From positions 1 to 21,805 of the forward strand of contig JBFKQC010000066.1 of NCBI GenBank assembly GCA_041627895.1: a stretch of DNA of 21,805 nucleotides. Direction: 5' to 3'. The stretch comes from JBFKQC01 sp041627895 (GTDB lineage: Bacteria > Pseudomonadota > Alphaproteobacteria > Rhodobacterales > Rhodobacteraceae). Made by a program: the position numbers and the translations under genes. The notes under the pieces are model-generated. The model had not been told where the DNA came from. It did not search any database and worked only from the letters and a program-made list of their open reading frames with translations. Positions 1 through 6,516 of the stretch are shown piece by piece (the stretch's first letter is position 1; every line of letters starts with the position of its first letter).

Positions 1-14
1 CGCCCCCCGGCCGG

Positions 15-38
15 TCGGATCGCCGGCAGGCGATCCGA
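15..38. terminator. Perfect 10-bp hairpin upstream of iorA
   Basis: Bases 15-24 (TCGGATCGCC) are exactly reverse-complementary to 29-38 around a GGCA loop. There is no T-run on either side, so it is not a classical intrinsic terminator. It probably closes a gene lying left of the window, but that gene is not visible. A role in iorAB transcription cannot be excluded. Confidence 0.4.
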
Positions 39-141
39 TCCGCGCCCTTCCGCGCAAAACCTGACGTTGCGTCCTTGCCCTTCCCCCTTTCCCTTTCAGG
101 TGGCACATTGGGAGCCGTCACATCCCAGGCGAGAATGTATC

Positions 142-603
142 ATGGAGCTTTCCATCAACGGGCGAACCCACCGGGTCGAAGCCGACCCCGAAATGCCGCT
201 GCTCTGGGTGCTGCGCGACCTGATCGGGCTGACCGGCACCAAGTACGGCTGCGGCATCGCCGCCTGCGGCGCCTGCACGGTGCATGTCGACGGCGTGGCA
301 GAGCGCGCCTGCCAGTTGCCCGTGGGCGACCTCGAAGGCGCCCGGATCGTCACGGTCGAGGGGCTCGGCACGCCCGGCGCGCTGCATGCCGTGCAGGCCG
401 CCTGGGTGGCGCATCAGGTGGCGCAATGCGGCTATTGCCAGTCCGGCCAGATCATGCAGGCCGCCGCGCTGCTGGCCGACACCCCCGACCCGACCGATGC
501 CGAGATCGACGCCGCGATGTCCGGCAATCTCTGCCGCTGCGGCACCTATCCCCGCATCCGCGCCGCGATCCACGACGCCGCCGCCCGCCTGAGGGGGGCC
601 TGA
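142..603 (+). CDS. iorA: Isoquinoline 1-oxidoreductase-like alpha subunit, (2Fe-2S) protein
   Basis: This is a 153-residue small subunit of a molybdenum hydroxylase (xanthine oxidase family). It carries two 2Fe-2S clusters that pass electrons from the molybdenum site of the large subunit. The N-terminal plant-ferredoxin-like cluster is ligated by Cys37, Cys42, Cys45 and Cys57 (CGIAACGAC, then a distal Cys). The C-terminal helical domain has Cys96/Cys99 (CGYC) and Cys131/Cys133 (LCRC). The length is normal for a complete IorA-type subunit. I chose the ATG at 142 because the protein then begins MELSINGRTHRV, as in the family; the in-frame TTG at 67 would add an unlikely 25-residue leader. It has no signal peptide of its own. 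It ends one base before the ATG of the large subunit. The family fit is secure; the substrate (N-heteroaromatic or aldehyde) cannot be told from sequence. Confidence 0.92.
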   Translation: MELSINGRTHRVEADPEMPLLWVLRDLIGLTGTKYGCGIAACGACTVHVDGVAERACQLPVGDLEGARIVTVEGLGTPGALHAVQAAWVAHQVAQCGYCQSGQIMQAAALLADTPDPTDAEIDAAMSGNLCRCGTYPRIRAAIHDAAARLRGA

Positions 604-604
604 G

Positions 605-2845
605 ATGTCGCGCGCAGGCCGGATCGCCCGCCGCAGCTTCCTGGTTGCCGCCGCCTCCGTCGCGGGCGGCGCGGCCTTCGGCTACTGGCAGTACCGCCGC
701 GACCCGGCAAACCCGCTGGCGGCGGGCGAGGGCGAGGCGGTGTTCAACCCCTGGGTCGTCGTCCGCGCCGACGGGGTGACGGTGATCACGCCCCGCGCCG
801 AGATGGGCCAGGGCGCGCAGACCACGCTGGCCGCGCTGGTCGCCGAAGAGATGGACCTCGGCTGGGACCAGGTCCGCGCCGAGCATGGGCCCGCGGCCGC
901 GGCCTATTACAACGGCTTTCTCGGCGAGGCCGGGCTGCCGTTTCCCGACTATGCCGACAAGTCGGCGATGCAGGAGGCGGCGCAGGATTTCTTCGGCGCC
1001 GTGGCCAAGCTGACCGGGCTGCAGGTCACCGGCGGCTCGTCGTCGGTGCGCGACGGCTTCGACCGGATGCGCGCCGCCGGCGCCACCGCCCGCGCGATGC
1101 TGGTCCGGGCCGCGGCGGACCGGCTGGGCATCGACGCCGCGTCGCTGAAGACCGAGGCCGGCGCTGTGATCGCACCCGACGGCAGCGCGATCACCTACGG
1201 CGATCTCGCGACCGAAGCGGCGGCGCTCGACCCGCCGCGCGATGTCGCGCCGAAGCCGCGGGCGGACTGGCGCCTGCTCGGCCACGACCTGCCGCGGCTC
1301 GACATGGCGGCCAAGGCCACCGGCACCGCCGGGTTCGGCATCGACGTGCGCCTGCCCGGCATGGTCCATGCCGCGGTTCGCGCCAACCCGGTGCTCGGCG
1401 CCGAAATCGAACGCTTTGACGCCGCCGAGGCAAAGGCGATGCCGGGCGTGCACAAGGTGCTCGACATCGGCGGCGCCGTCGCGGTGATCGCCGCCGATAC
1501 CTGGACCGCGATGCGCGCGGCCGAGAGCATCGCGATCACCTCTGCCCCCGCGCCCTATCCCGAGGACACCGAGGCGATCTTCGCCAAGATCGCCGCGGCC
1601 TTCGGCGAGGCGCCGAACGACACGCTCAGGAATGACGGCGGCGGCGCCGACGCGCTGACCGGCGAGGTGATCGAGGCGGAATACCGCGTGCCCTACCTGG
1701 CGCATGCTTGCATGGAACCGATGAACGCCACCGCGCTTCTCGACGGCGGGCAGCTGACAATCTGGACCGGCAACCAGGCGCCCACCTTGATCCGCGACCG
1801 GGCGGCGGGCCTCGCCGGGCTCGACCGCGACAACGTCACCGTCGTCACGCCGTTCTTGGGCGGCGGCTTCGGCCGGCGCGGCGAGTTCGACGCCGCGATC
1901 CAGGCGGTGAAGATCGCGATGGCCGTTCCCGGCACGCCGGTGAAACTGACCTGGTCGCGCGAAGAGGACATGCGCCACGACTTCTACCGCCCCGCCGCCA
2001 TCGCCCGGATGGCCGGCGTGATGGGGCGCGACACGCCAGAGGCCTTCTCGGCCCGGATCGCCGCGCCATCGGTGAACCGCGCCGCCTCGCGGCGGATCCT
2101 CGGCTTCGCGCCGCCCGGGCCCGACCGGCTGTTGACCGAGGGCGCCTTCGACCAGCCCTACCACATCCCGCACCACCACGTCGCGGGGCACATCGCGGAT
2201 GTCGACGTTCCGGTCGGCTTCTGGCGCTCGGTCGGCAATTCGCACAACGCCTTCTTCAACGAATGCTTCCTCGACGAATTGGCGCAGTCGAAGGGCCTCG
2301 ACCCGGTCGCGATGCGGCTGAGGATGCTCGCCGCCGAACACGCCCCCTCGGCCGCGGTGATGGAACGGGCCGCCCAGATGGCCGGCTGGGGCCGCCCGCG
2401 CCCGGCGGGCCGCGCGCTCGGCGCGGCGTTCTGCTACAGCTTCGGCTCGCCGGTCGCCCAGATCGTCGAGGTCGCCGACGAGGACGGGCGCATCCGGATC
2501 GCCCGGGTCTGGGCCGCGGTCGACGTCGGCACCGCGCTCGACCGGCGCAACATCGAGGCGCAGGTCGTCTCGGGCATCGTCTACGGCCTGAGCGCCGCGG
2601 TGATGGGCGAGATCACCTTTGCCGGCGGCGAGGTCGAGCAGTTCAACTTTCCCGACTACGACGGCTTGCGCATGCACCAGATGCCCGCAGTCGAGGTCGC
2701 GGTGCTGGAAGCCAACGCCACGATGGGCGGGGTCGGCGAGATCGGCACGCCGCCCGCCGCGCCGGCACTGGCCAACGCGGTGTTCGCGCTGACCGGCAAG
2801 CGGGTCCGCACGCTGCCGCTCTGGCATCACGTGGATTTCGTCTGA
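605..2845 (+). CDS. iorB: Isoquinoline 1-oxidoreductase-like beta subunit, molybdopterin-binding
   Basis: This 746-residue protein is the large catalytic subunit partnering the preceding 2Fe-2S protein. The N-terminus has a twin-arginine signal (RRSFLVAA at about residues 9-16, followed by a hydrophobic Ala/Gly stretch), so the complex is probably folded in the cytoplasm and exported to the periplasm. Molybdenum-cofactor motifs are visible: GGGFGRRGEFDAA in the middle, and GGVGEIGTPPAAPALANA near the C-terminus with Glu712 in the position of the catalytic base of xanthine dehydrogenase. The length matches IorB/aldehyde-oxidase-type large subunits. Related periplasmic enzymes often have a cytochrome c subunit in the operon; none follows here, so the electron acceptor is unknown. 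Stop and start of the two subunits are separated by one base, indicating translational coupling. The substrate is not predictable; isoquinoline is only the name of the family prototype. Confidence 0.92.
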   Translation: MSRAGRIARRSFLVAAASVAGGAAFGYWQYRRDPANPLAAGEGEAVFNPWVVVRADGVTVITPRAEMGQGAQTTLAALVAEEMDLGWDQVRAEHGPAAAAYYNGFLGEAGLPFPDYADKSAMQEAAQDFFGAVAKLTGLQVTGGSSSVRDGFDRMRAAGATARAMLVRAAADRLGIDAASLKTEAGAVIAPDGSAITYGDLATEAAALDPPRDVAPKPRADWRLLGHDLPRLDMAAKATGTAGFGIDVRLPGMVHAAVRANPVLGAEIERFDAAEAKAMPGVHKVLDIGGAVAVIAADTWTAMRAAESIAITSAPAPYPEDTEAIFAKIAAAFGEAPNDTLRNDGGGADALTGEVIEAEYRVPYLAHACMEPMNATALLDGGQLTIWTGNQAPTLIRDRAAGLAGLDRDNVTVVTPFLGGGFGRRGEFDAAIQAVKIAMAVPGTPVKLTWSREEDMRHDFYRPAAIARMAGVMGRDTPEAFSARIAAPSVNRAASRRILGFAPPGPDRLLTEGAFDQPYHIPHHHVAGHIADVDVPVGFWRSVGNSHNAFFNECFLDELAQSKGLDPVAMRLRMLAAEHAPSAAVMERAAQMAGWGRPRPAGRALGAAFCYSFGSPVAQIVEVADEDGRIRIARVWAAVDVGTALDRRNIEAQVVSGIVYGLSAAVMGEITFAGGEVEQFNFPDYDGLRMHQMPAVEVAVLEANATMGGVGEIGTPPAAPALANAVFALTGKRVRTLPLWHHVDFV

Positions 2846-2872
2846 CGCGCGGACCGGCGTAAATCCCGGCAA

Positions 2873-2890
2873 TTCAGTTCAAATACTGAA
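2873..2890. promoter_or_regulatory. TTCAGT-N6-ACTGAA palindrome
   Basis: Bases 2873-2878 (TTCAGT) are exactly complementary to 2885-2890 (ACTGAA) across six bases, 28 bases after the iorB stop and at the left edge of the AT-rich island. The shape suits a dimeric regulator site, or a weak stem in the iorB 3' end. I do not recognise it as a known operator. No U-tract follows, so it is not itself a terminator. Confidence 0.3.
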
Positions 2891-3043
2891 ACAATTCGAA
2901 AGGTTGCCGCCGATTATTCGCGAGATGGGCACTTTGCCATAGTCTTGCCGCATTTCCGGGGTAGAAGATTAGACAACGAAATAAATTGATCAGTTTCCGC
3001 GCCGGGTGAACCAGGCGCGATACGATTTCCTCCCTGACTGGAC

Positions 3044-3074
3044 AGGCCGTGCTTCGGTGCGGCCTCTTTTTTTT
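3044..3074 (+). terminator. Rho-independent terminator with UUCG tetraloop
   Basis: A nine-pair stem, AGGCCGTGC (3044-3052) with GTGCGGCCT (3057-3065; two G-U pairs next to the loop), is capped by TTCG and followed by C and eight consecutive T (3067-3074). C(UUCG)G loops are exceptionally stable and the T-run is on the plus strand, so this ends plus-strand transcription. It is about 200 bases beyond iorB, so it ends either the iorAB message or a separate small transcript from the AT-rich island. Confidence 0.9.
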
Positions 3075-3249
3075 CGCCCGGGCGCCATGGTTGCCGGCGC
3101 GGCAGCGGACCGCAGCCTCGCAGCCCGCGCCGGGCCCGAACTCCAGGTGATCACCGGCCGCTCGCTCCGCCCGCCCGGAGCCGCAGGCGAGGACGGGAAA
3201 GACATGCGCCCGGTATCGCCGCAGGCGATGGCGGGCACCGATCGGCGGG

Positions 3250-3915
3250 TCACGCCGCCAGCGGCTCGATCAGTTCGGGGCCCGCGGCGCGGTTCGAGTT
3301 GACCCGCGGGTCGACCCGGTGAAACGCAAAGACGTCGCCCGGCGCCTGCGTCATCAGCCGCGCCGCGCCCTTGCCCGCCTCGCCGAGCCAGAGCCCCCAG
3401 TTCTCCGGCGCCACGCTGACCGGCATCCGGTGGTGGATTTCCGCGACACCGTCCTTGGACGCGGTGGTGACGACGGCGCAGCTCACCAGCCGTTCGTCGC
3501 CGCGCTCCCAGGCCTGCCAGACCCCGGCGAAGACCACCGGCGTGCCGTCGCGGTGATGGATGTACCAGGGCAGGCGCTTGCCGTCCCGGTCCTTGGTCCA
3601 TTCGTAGAACCCCGTCGCCGGCACCAGGCAGCGCCGCTCGCGGCAGGCGGCGCGGAAGGCGGGCTTTTCCGCGATCGTCTCGCTGCGCGCGTTGATCAGA
3701 AGCGGCCCGTCGGCCGGCGTCTTGTACCAGTGCGGGACGAAGCCCCAGCGCATCGCCACCAGCCGCCGGCTGCCCGCGTCCGAGGTCACCACGTGGATAC
3801 GGTTCGTCGGGCAGACGTTGTAGTTCGGCACCGGCGGCAGGTCGTTGGCCGGCACTGCCTCGAACAGCTGCACCATCGCCTCGGGCGGCAGGGTGATCGC
3901 GAAACGTCCGCACAT
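3250..3915 (-). CDS. SRAP-domain abasic-site-processing protein (YedK/HMCES family)
   Basis: A 221-residue protein covering the full SRAP domain. Known members (E. coli YedK, human HMCES) form a covalent thiazolidine link between Cys2 and abasic sites in single-stranded DNA, shielding the lesion. The diagnostic elements are all present: it starts MCGRF, so Cys2 is exposed after Met removal; NARSETIAEKPAFR carries the conserved Asn/Arg/Glu; CLVPATGFYEW carries the active-site Glu; and HHRMPV carries the conserved His. I chose the ATG at 3915 because processing must leave Cys2 at the N-terminus; the longer open frame to 4131 would bury it and break the mechanism. It is transcribed convergently to iorAB and divergently from the DUF952-DUF1330/pyrD operon, and appears to be a single-gene unit. 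Confidence 0.93.
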   Translation of the reverse strand: MCGRFAITLPPEAMVQLFEAVPANDLPPVPNYNVCPTNRIHVVTSDAGSRRLVAMRWGFVPHWYKTPADGPLLINARSETIAEKPAFRAACRERRCLVPATGFYEWTKDRDGKRLPWYIHHRDGTPVVFAGVWQAWERGDERLVSCAVVTTASKDGVAEIHHRMPVSVAPENWGLWLGEAGKGAARLMTQAPGDVFAFHRVDPRVNSNRAAGPELIEPLAA

Positions 3916-4130
3916 GCGGGCCAGCCTAGCCGCAATCGCGACGCGAGGCGAACCGTTTGCCGGTCTCCGGCACGTCGCCCGCGCGGGTCCGTTGCGGATA
4001 GCGCGCGGTTCCGGGATGTCTCCGGCGGCGGAGGGGCGGCCTTGCGGCAGCATGGCGTTCGCCGGCGATCCGCCGGCCGGGCGCGCTGACGTCTTGACGC
4101 CCCCACGTGCAGGCGCCATGGCTCGGCCCA

Positions 4131-4892
4131 ATGCTGATCTACAAGATATTCCGCGCCCCGGAATGGGCCGCCTTTCGCGCAGCCGGCGAGACCCGGGGCG
4201 CGCCCGTGGACCTCGCCGACGGGTTCATCCATTTCTCCACCGCAGACCAGGCGGCAGGGACGGCGGCGAAGCATTTCGCGGGCGAGGCCGGGCTGGTGCT
4301 GCTGGCGCTGGAGCCGGACGCGCTGGGCCCGGCGCTGAAATGGGAGCCGTCGCGCGGCGGGCAGCTTTTCCCGCATCTCTACCGCGCGCTCGCGCTCGAC
4401 GATGTGCTTTGGGAGGCGCCGCCGCCCCTGCTTGACGGCGCGCATGTCTTTCCCGAAGAGATCGCCGGCCATGTCGATCCGACCCGGCCGCAATTCGACG
4501 CCTTCAAGGCGCTGGGCCGCGACCGGCCGATCGAGATGCTGAACCTCGTCCGCCTGCGCGGCCGCGCCGCCTATCCCGAGGGCCACGACCTGGCCGGGGC
4601 CGGGCTGAGCGGCGCCGAAGCCTATGCCCGCTACGGGGCCGCGACGGCGCCGATCCTCGCCCGGCTCGGCGGCGGGATCGTCTGGCGCGGCGGGTTCGAG
4701 GCGGTGCTGATCGGCCCCGGGCGCGAGGCCTGGGACCATGTCTTCGTCGCGCGCTACCCCACGGCGCACGCGTTCCTCGCGATGGTCACCGATCCGGATT
4801 ACCGCCGCGCGGTGGTGCACCGCCAGGCGGCGGTGCGCACCTCGCGGCTGATCCGCTGTGCGCCGGCAGCGCCCGGGGCGGCCTTCGGATGA
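4131..4892 (+). CDS. DUF952-DUF1330 fusion protein
   Basis: A 253-residue protein made of two domains usually encoded separately. Residues 1 to about 110 are a DUF952 domain: MLIYKIFRAPEW start, the GFIHFSTADQ motif, and LFPHLYRAL. From memory DUF952 is placed near ADP-ribosyltransferase-like folds; its activity is unproven. Residues about 115-250 are a complete DUF1330 domain (dimeric alpha-beta barrel type; EMLNLVRLR, the YARYG region, DPDYRRAVVHRQAA). The joint is in-frame with no internal stop, around VLWEAPPPLLDGAHVFPEE. I chose ATG 4131 because DUF952 proteins begin exactly there; a GTG at 4107 would add eight residues and no clear ribosome site decides between them. The stop overlaps the pyrD start (ATGA), so the two are translationally coupled. 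DUF952 next to pyrD is familiar in this group; the fused DUF1330 part is the unusual element. Biochemical function unknown. Confidence 0.85.
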   Translation: MLIYKIFRAPEWAAFRAAGETRGAPVDLADGFIHFSTADQAAGTAAKHFAGEAGLVLLALEPDALGPALKWEPSRGGQLFPHLYRALALDDVLWEAPPPLLDGAHVFPEEIAGHVDPTRPQFDAFKALGRDRPIEMLNLVRLRGRAAYPEGHDLAGAGLSGAEAYARYGAATAPILARLGGGIVWRGGFEAVLIGPGREAWDHVFVARYPTAHAFLAMVTDPDYRRAVVHRQAAVRTSRLIRCAPAAPGAAFG

Positions 4893-5950
4893 GCACGCTC
4901 GAGCGGATCGGCCTGGCCGCGCTGCGCCGGCTCGACCCGGAAGCTGCGCACCGGATCGCGCTGCGCGGGCTGCGCCTCGGGCTGGTGCCGCTGCCCGGTC
5001 CGGTCGGCTCGCCGCGCCTGGCAACCCGGGTCGCGGGGCTCGACCTGCCGAACCCGGTGGGGCTGGCGGCGGGCTTCGACAAGAACGCCGAGGCGCTGGC
5101 ACCGCTGATGCGCGCGGGCTTCGGCTGGATCGAGGTCGGCGCCGCGACGCCGCGGCCGCAGCCCGGCAACCCGCGCCCGCGGCTCTTCCGGCTGGCCGAG
5201 GACCGCGCCGCGATCAACCGCTTCGGCTTCAACAACGACGGTGCCGCGGCGATCGCGGCGCGGCTGGCGGCGCGGCCCGCGGGCGGCGTGCCGGTCGGGC
5301 TGAACCTCGGCGCCAACAAGGACAGCGCCGACCGCGCCGCCGATTTCGCCGAAGTGCTGCGGATCGCGGGGCCGCATGCCGATTTCGCCACCGTCAACGT
5401 GTCGTCGCCCAATACCGAGCGGCTGCGCGACCTGCAGGGCGCCGCGGCGCTGGAGGCGCTGCTGGCGGGCGTGACGGCGGCGAACGCGGCGCTGGCCCGG
5501 CCGGTGCCGGTGTTCCTGAAGATCGCGCCCGACCTGACCGATGCCGAGCTTGCCGAAATCGCCGCCGTCGCCACCGGCGCCGGCGTCGACGCGATCATCG
5601 CCACCAACACCACGCTGGCGCGCGACGGGCTGCGAAGCCGGCACAGGGACCAGGCCGGCGGGCTGTCCGGCGCGCCGCTGTTCGCGCGCTCGACCCGGGT
5701 GCTGGCGCAATTGGCGCAGCTTACCGACGGCGCGCTGCCGCTGATCGGCGTCGGCGGCATTGGTTCGGCCGCGGACGCCTATGCCAAGATACGCGCCGGG
5801 GCCAGCGCCGTGCAGCTTTACACCGCGATGGTCTATGACGGGCTGTCGCTTGCCGCGCGGATCGCGCACGGGCTCGACGACTTGCTGGCGCGCGACGGAT
5901 TTGCCAACGTGTCGCAGGCGGTCGGCACCGCCCGGGAGGACTGGCTTTGA
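4889..5950 (+). CDS. pyrD: Quinone-dependent dihydroorotate dehydrogenase (class 2)
   Basis: A 353-residue FMN enzyme that oxidises dihydroorotate to orotate in pyrimidine biosynthesis, passing electrons to membrane ubiquinone. It has an N-terminal amphipathic extension (LERIGLAALRRLDPEAAHRIAL) typical of membrane-associated class 2 enzymes, then an alpha/beta barrel. Visible motifs are NPVGLAAGFDKN, RFGFNNDG (substrate binding), NLGANKDS, VNVSSPNTERLR with the catalytic serine at 172/173 (class 1 enzymes use Cys there), IIATNTT, and the phosphate-binding GVGGIGSAADAYAKIRAGA. It overlaps the upstream fusion gene by four bases and the downstream arsC-like gene by four. This order of DUF952 gene, pyrD and arsC-like gene is one I associate with Rhodobacterales. 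Confidence 0.96.
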   Translation: MSTLERIGLAALRRLDPEAAHRIALRGLRLGLVPLPGPVGSPRLATRVAGLDLPNPVGLAAGFDKNAEALAPLMRAGFGWIEVGAATPRPQPGNPRPRLFRLAEDRAAINRFGFNNDGAAAIAARLAARPAGGVPVGLNLGANKDSADRAADFAEVLRIAGPHADFATVNVSSPNTERLRDLQGAAALEALLAGVTAANAALARPVPVFLKIAPDLTDAELAEIAAVATGAGVDAIIATNTTLARDGLRSRHRDQAGGLSGAPLFARSTRVLAQLAQLTDGALPLIGVGGIGSAADAYAKIRAGASAVQLYTAMVYDGLSLAARIAHGLDDLLARDGFANVSQAVGTAREDWL

Positions 5951-6288
5951 TCACCATGTGGCACAACCCGCGCTGCTCGACGTCGCGCGCGACGCTGAAG
6001 CTGTTGCAGGACCGCGGGCTGAAGGTCGCCCAGCGCCGCTATCTCGACGATCCGCCCACCGAGGTGGAACTGCGCGACGCGCTGGCGCTTCTGGGTATCC
6101 CGGCGATCGCCCTGGTGCGGCGCAAGGAACCGGATTACCGCGCCGCCGGGCTGACCCAGGACAGCCCGGACGAGCGGATCATCGCGGCGATGGCCGCGCA
6201 TCCTCGGCTGATCGAGCGCCCGGTGGTCTTCGCTGACGGCAAGGCCGCGCTCGGCCGCCCGCCCGAGGCGGTGCTGGCGATCCTCTGA
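5947..6288 (+). CDS. arsC: ArsC/YfgD-family glutaredoxin-dependent arsenate reductase
   Basis: A 113-residue thioredoxin-fold protein. HNPRCSTSR places the nucleophilic Cys at residue 10. The arginines that hold arsenate in E. coli ArsC appear conserved, in LVRRKEPDYR, ERPVVFADGK and LGRPPEAV, so true arsenate reduction (As(V) to As(III) with glutathione/glutaredoxin) is plausible. No arsenite exporter or ArsR gene is nearby, so it may be a general redox protein of the YfgD branch. I chose the TTG at 5947 because it overlaps the pyrD stop (TTGA), sits six bases after a strong GGGAGG site (5935-5940), and gives the family N-terminus MITMWHNPRC. The ATG at 5956 is 15 bases from that site and would truncate the first beta-strand. 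Confidence 0.88.
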   Translation: MITMWHNPRCSTSRATLKLLQDRGLKVAQRRYLDDPPTEVELRDALALLGIPAIALVRRKEPDYRAAGLTQDSPDERIIAAMAAHPRLIERPVVFADGKAALGRPPEAVLAIL

Positions 6289-6358
6289 GGCGCGGCGGTT
6301 TGCCCGGGCGTCCGGGCGGAGCGAAGCCTGGGGCGGACGTTGGCATCGCAGCACGAAA

Positions 6359-6425
6359 GCCGCGCGAGCGACCGACCGCGGGTCAAATGCGCCCGCCCGT
6401 GGGGGCGGTCGGGCGCTCGCGCGGC
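6359..6425. terminator. Long hairpin in convergent arsC/MATE gap
   Basis: Bases 6359-6379 pair with 6405-6425: 21 positions with one mismatch (A6371/G6413), including the perfect core CGCGCGAGCG/CGCTCGCGCG. The 25-base loop can itself fold (GCGGG/CCCGC). There is no T-run. Its place between two converging genes suggests a bidirectional transcription barrier or mRNA 3'-end stabiliser. A smaller inverted repeat, CGTCCG (6309-6314)/CGGACG (6334-6339), lies nearer arsC. Confidence 0.55.
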
Positions 6426-6516
6426 GGTCATCGGCCGCTGCTCGGGCGGTCTTTGTGACTACGGCCAAGTCCGCTTCGGGCCAACCCCGACCGGCGTTCC
6501 GCCAAGCGCGTCCGCT

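Larger units (their letters stand above)
2846..3249. other. 404-base gap: AT-rich island, palindrome and terminator, no gene
   Basis: The gap between iorB and the convergent SRAP gene holds no convincing reading frame. Bases about 2861-3000 are visibly AT-rich compared with the GC-rich surroundings. They contain a palindrome (2873-2890) and three TTGCC repeats (about 2904, 2935 and 2945). A strong terminator follows at 3044-3074. From about 3075 to 3249 the composition returns to high GC and I see nothing specific. A 98-codon open frame at 3006-3302 runs straight through the terminator and looks spurious. Confidence 0.6.

Noticed and set aside
452..2872. 806-codon minus-strand frame opposite iorAB
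   Set aside because: Antisense shadow of two clearly identified genes, with the same His/Arg/Gly-rich composition and no recognisable domain.
3006..3302. 98-codon plus-strand frame after iorB
   Set aside because: It runs through the strong terminator at 3044-3074, overlaps the 3' end of the SRAP gene, and shows no domain or ribosome site.
4131..4892. Two separate genes (DUF952 and DUF1330) with an internal start
   Set aside because: No stop codon separates the domains and no ATG or ribosome site is visible at the start of the DUF1330 part, so one polypeptide is the simplest reading.
5947..6288. Arsenic-resistance operon
   Set aside because: Only the arsC-like gene is present; there is no arsR, arsB or acr3, and the gene is coupled to pyrD instead.
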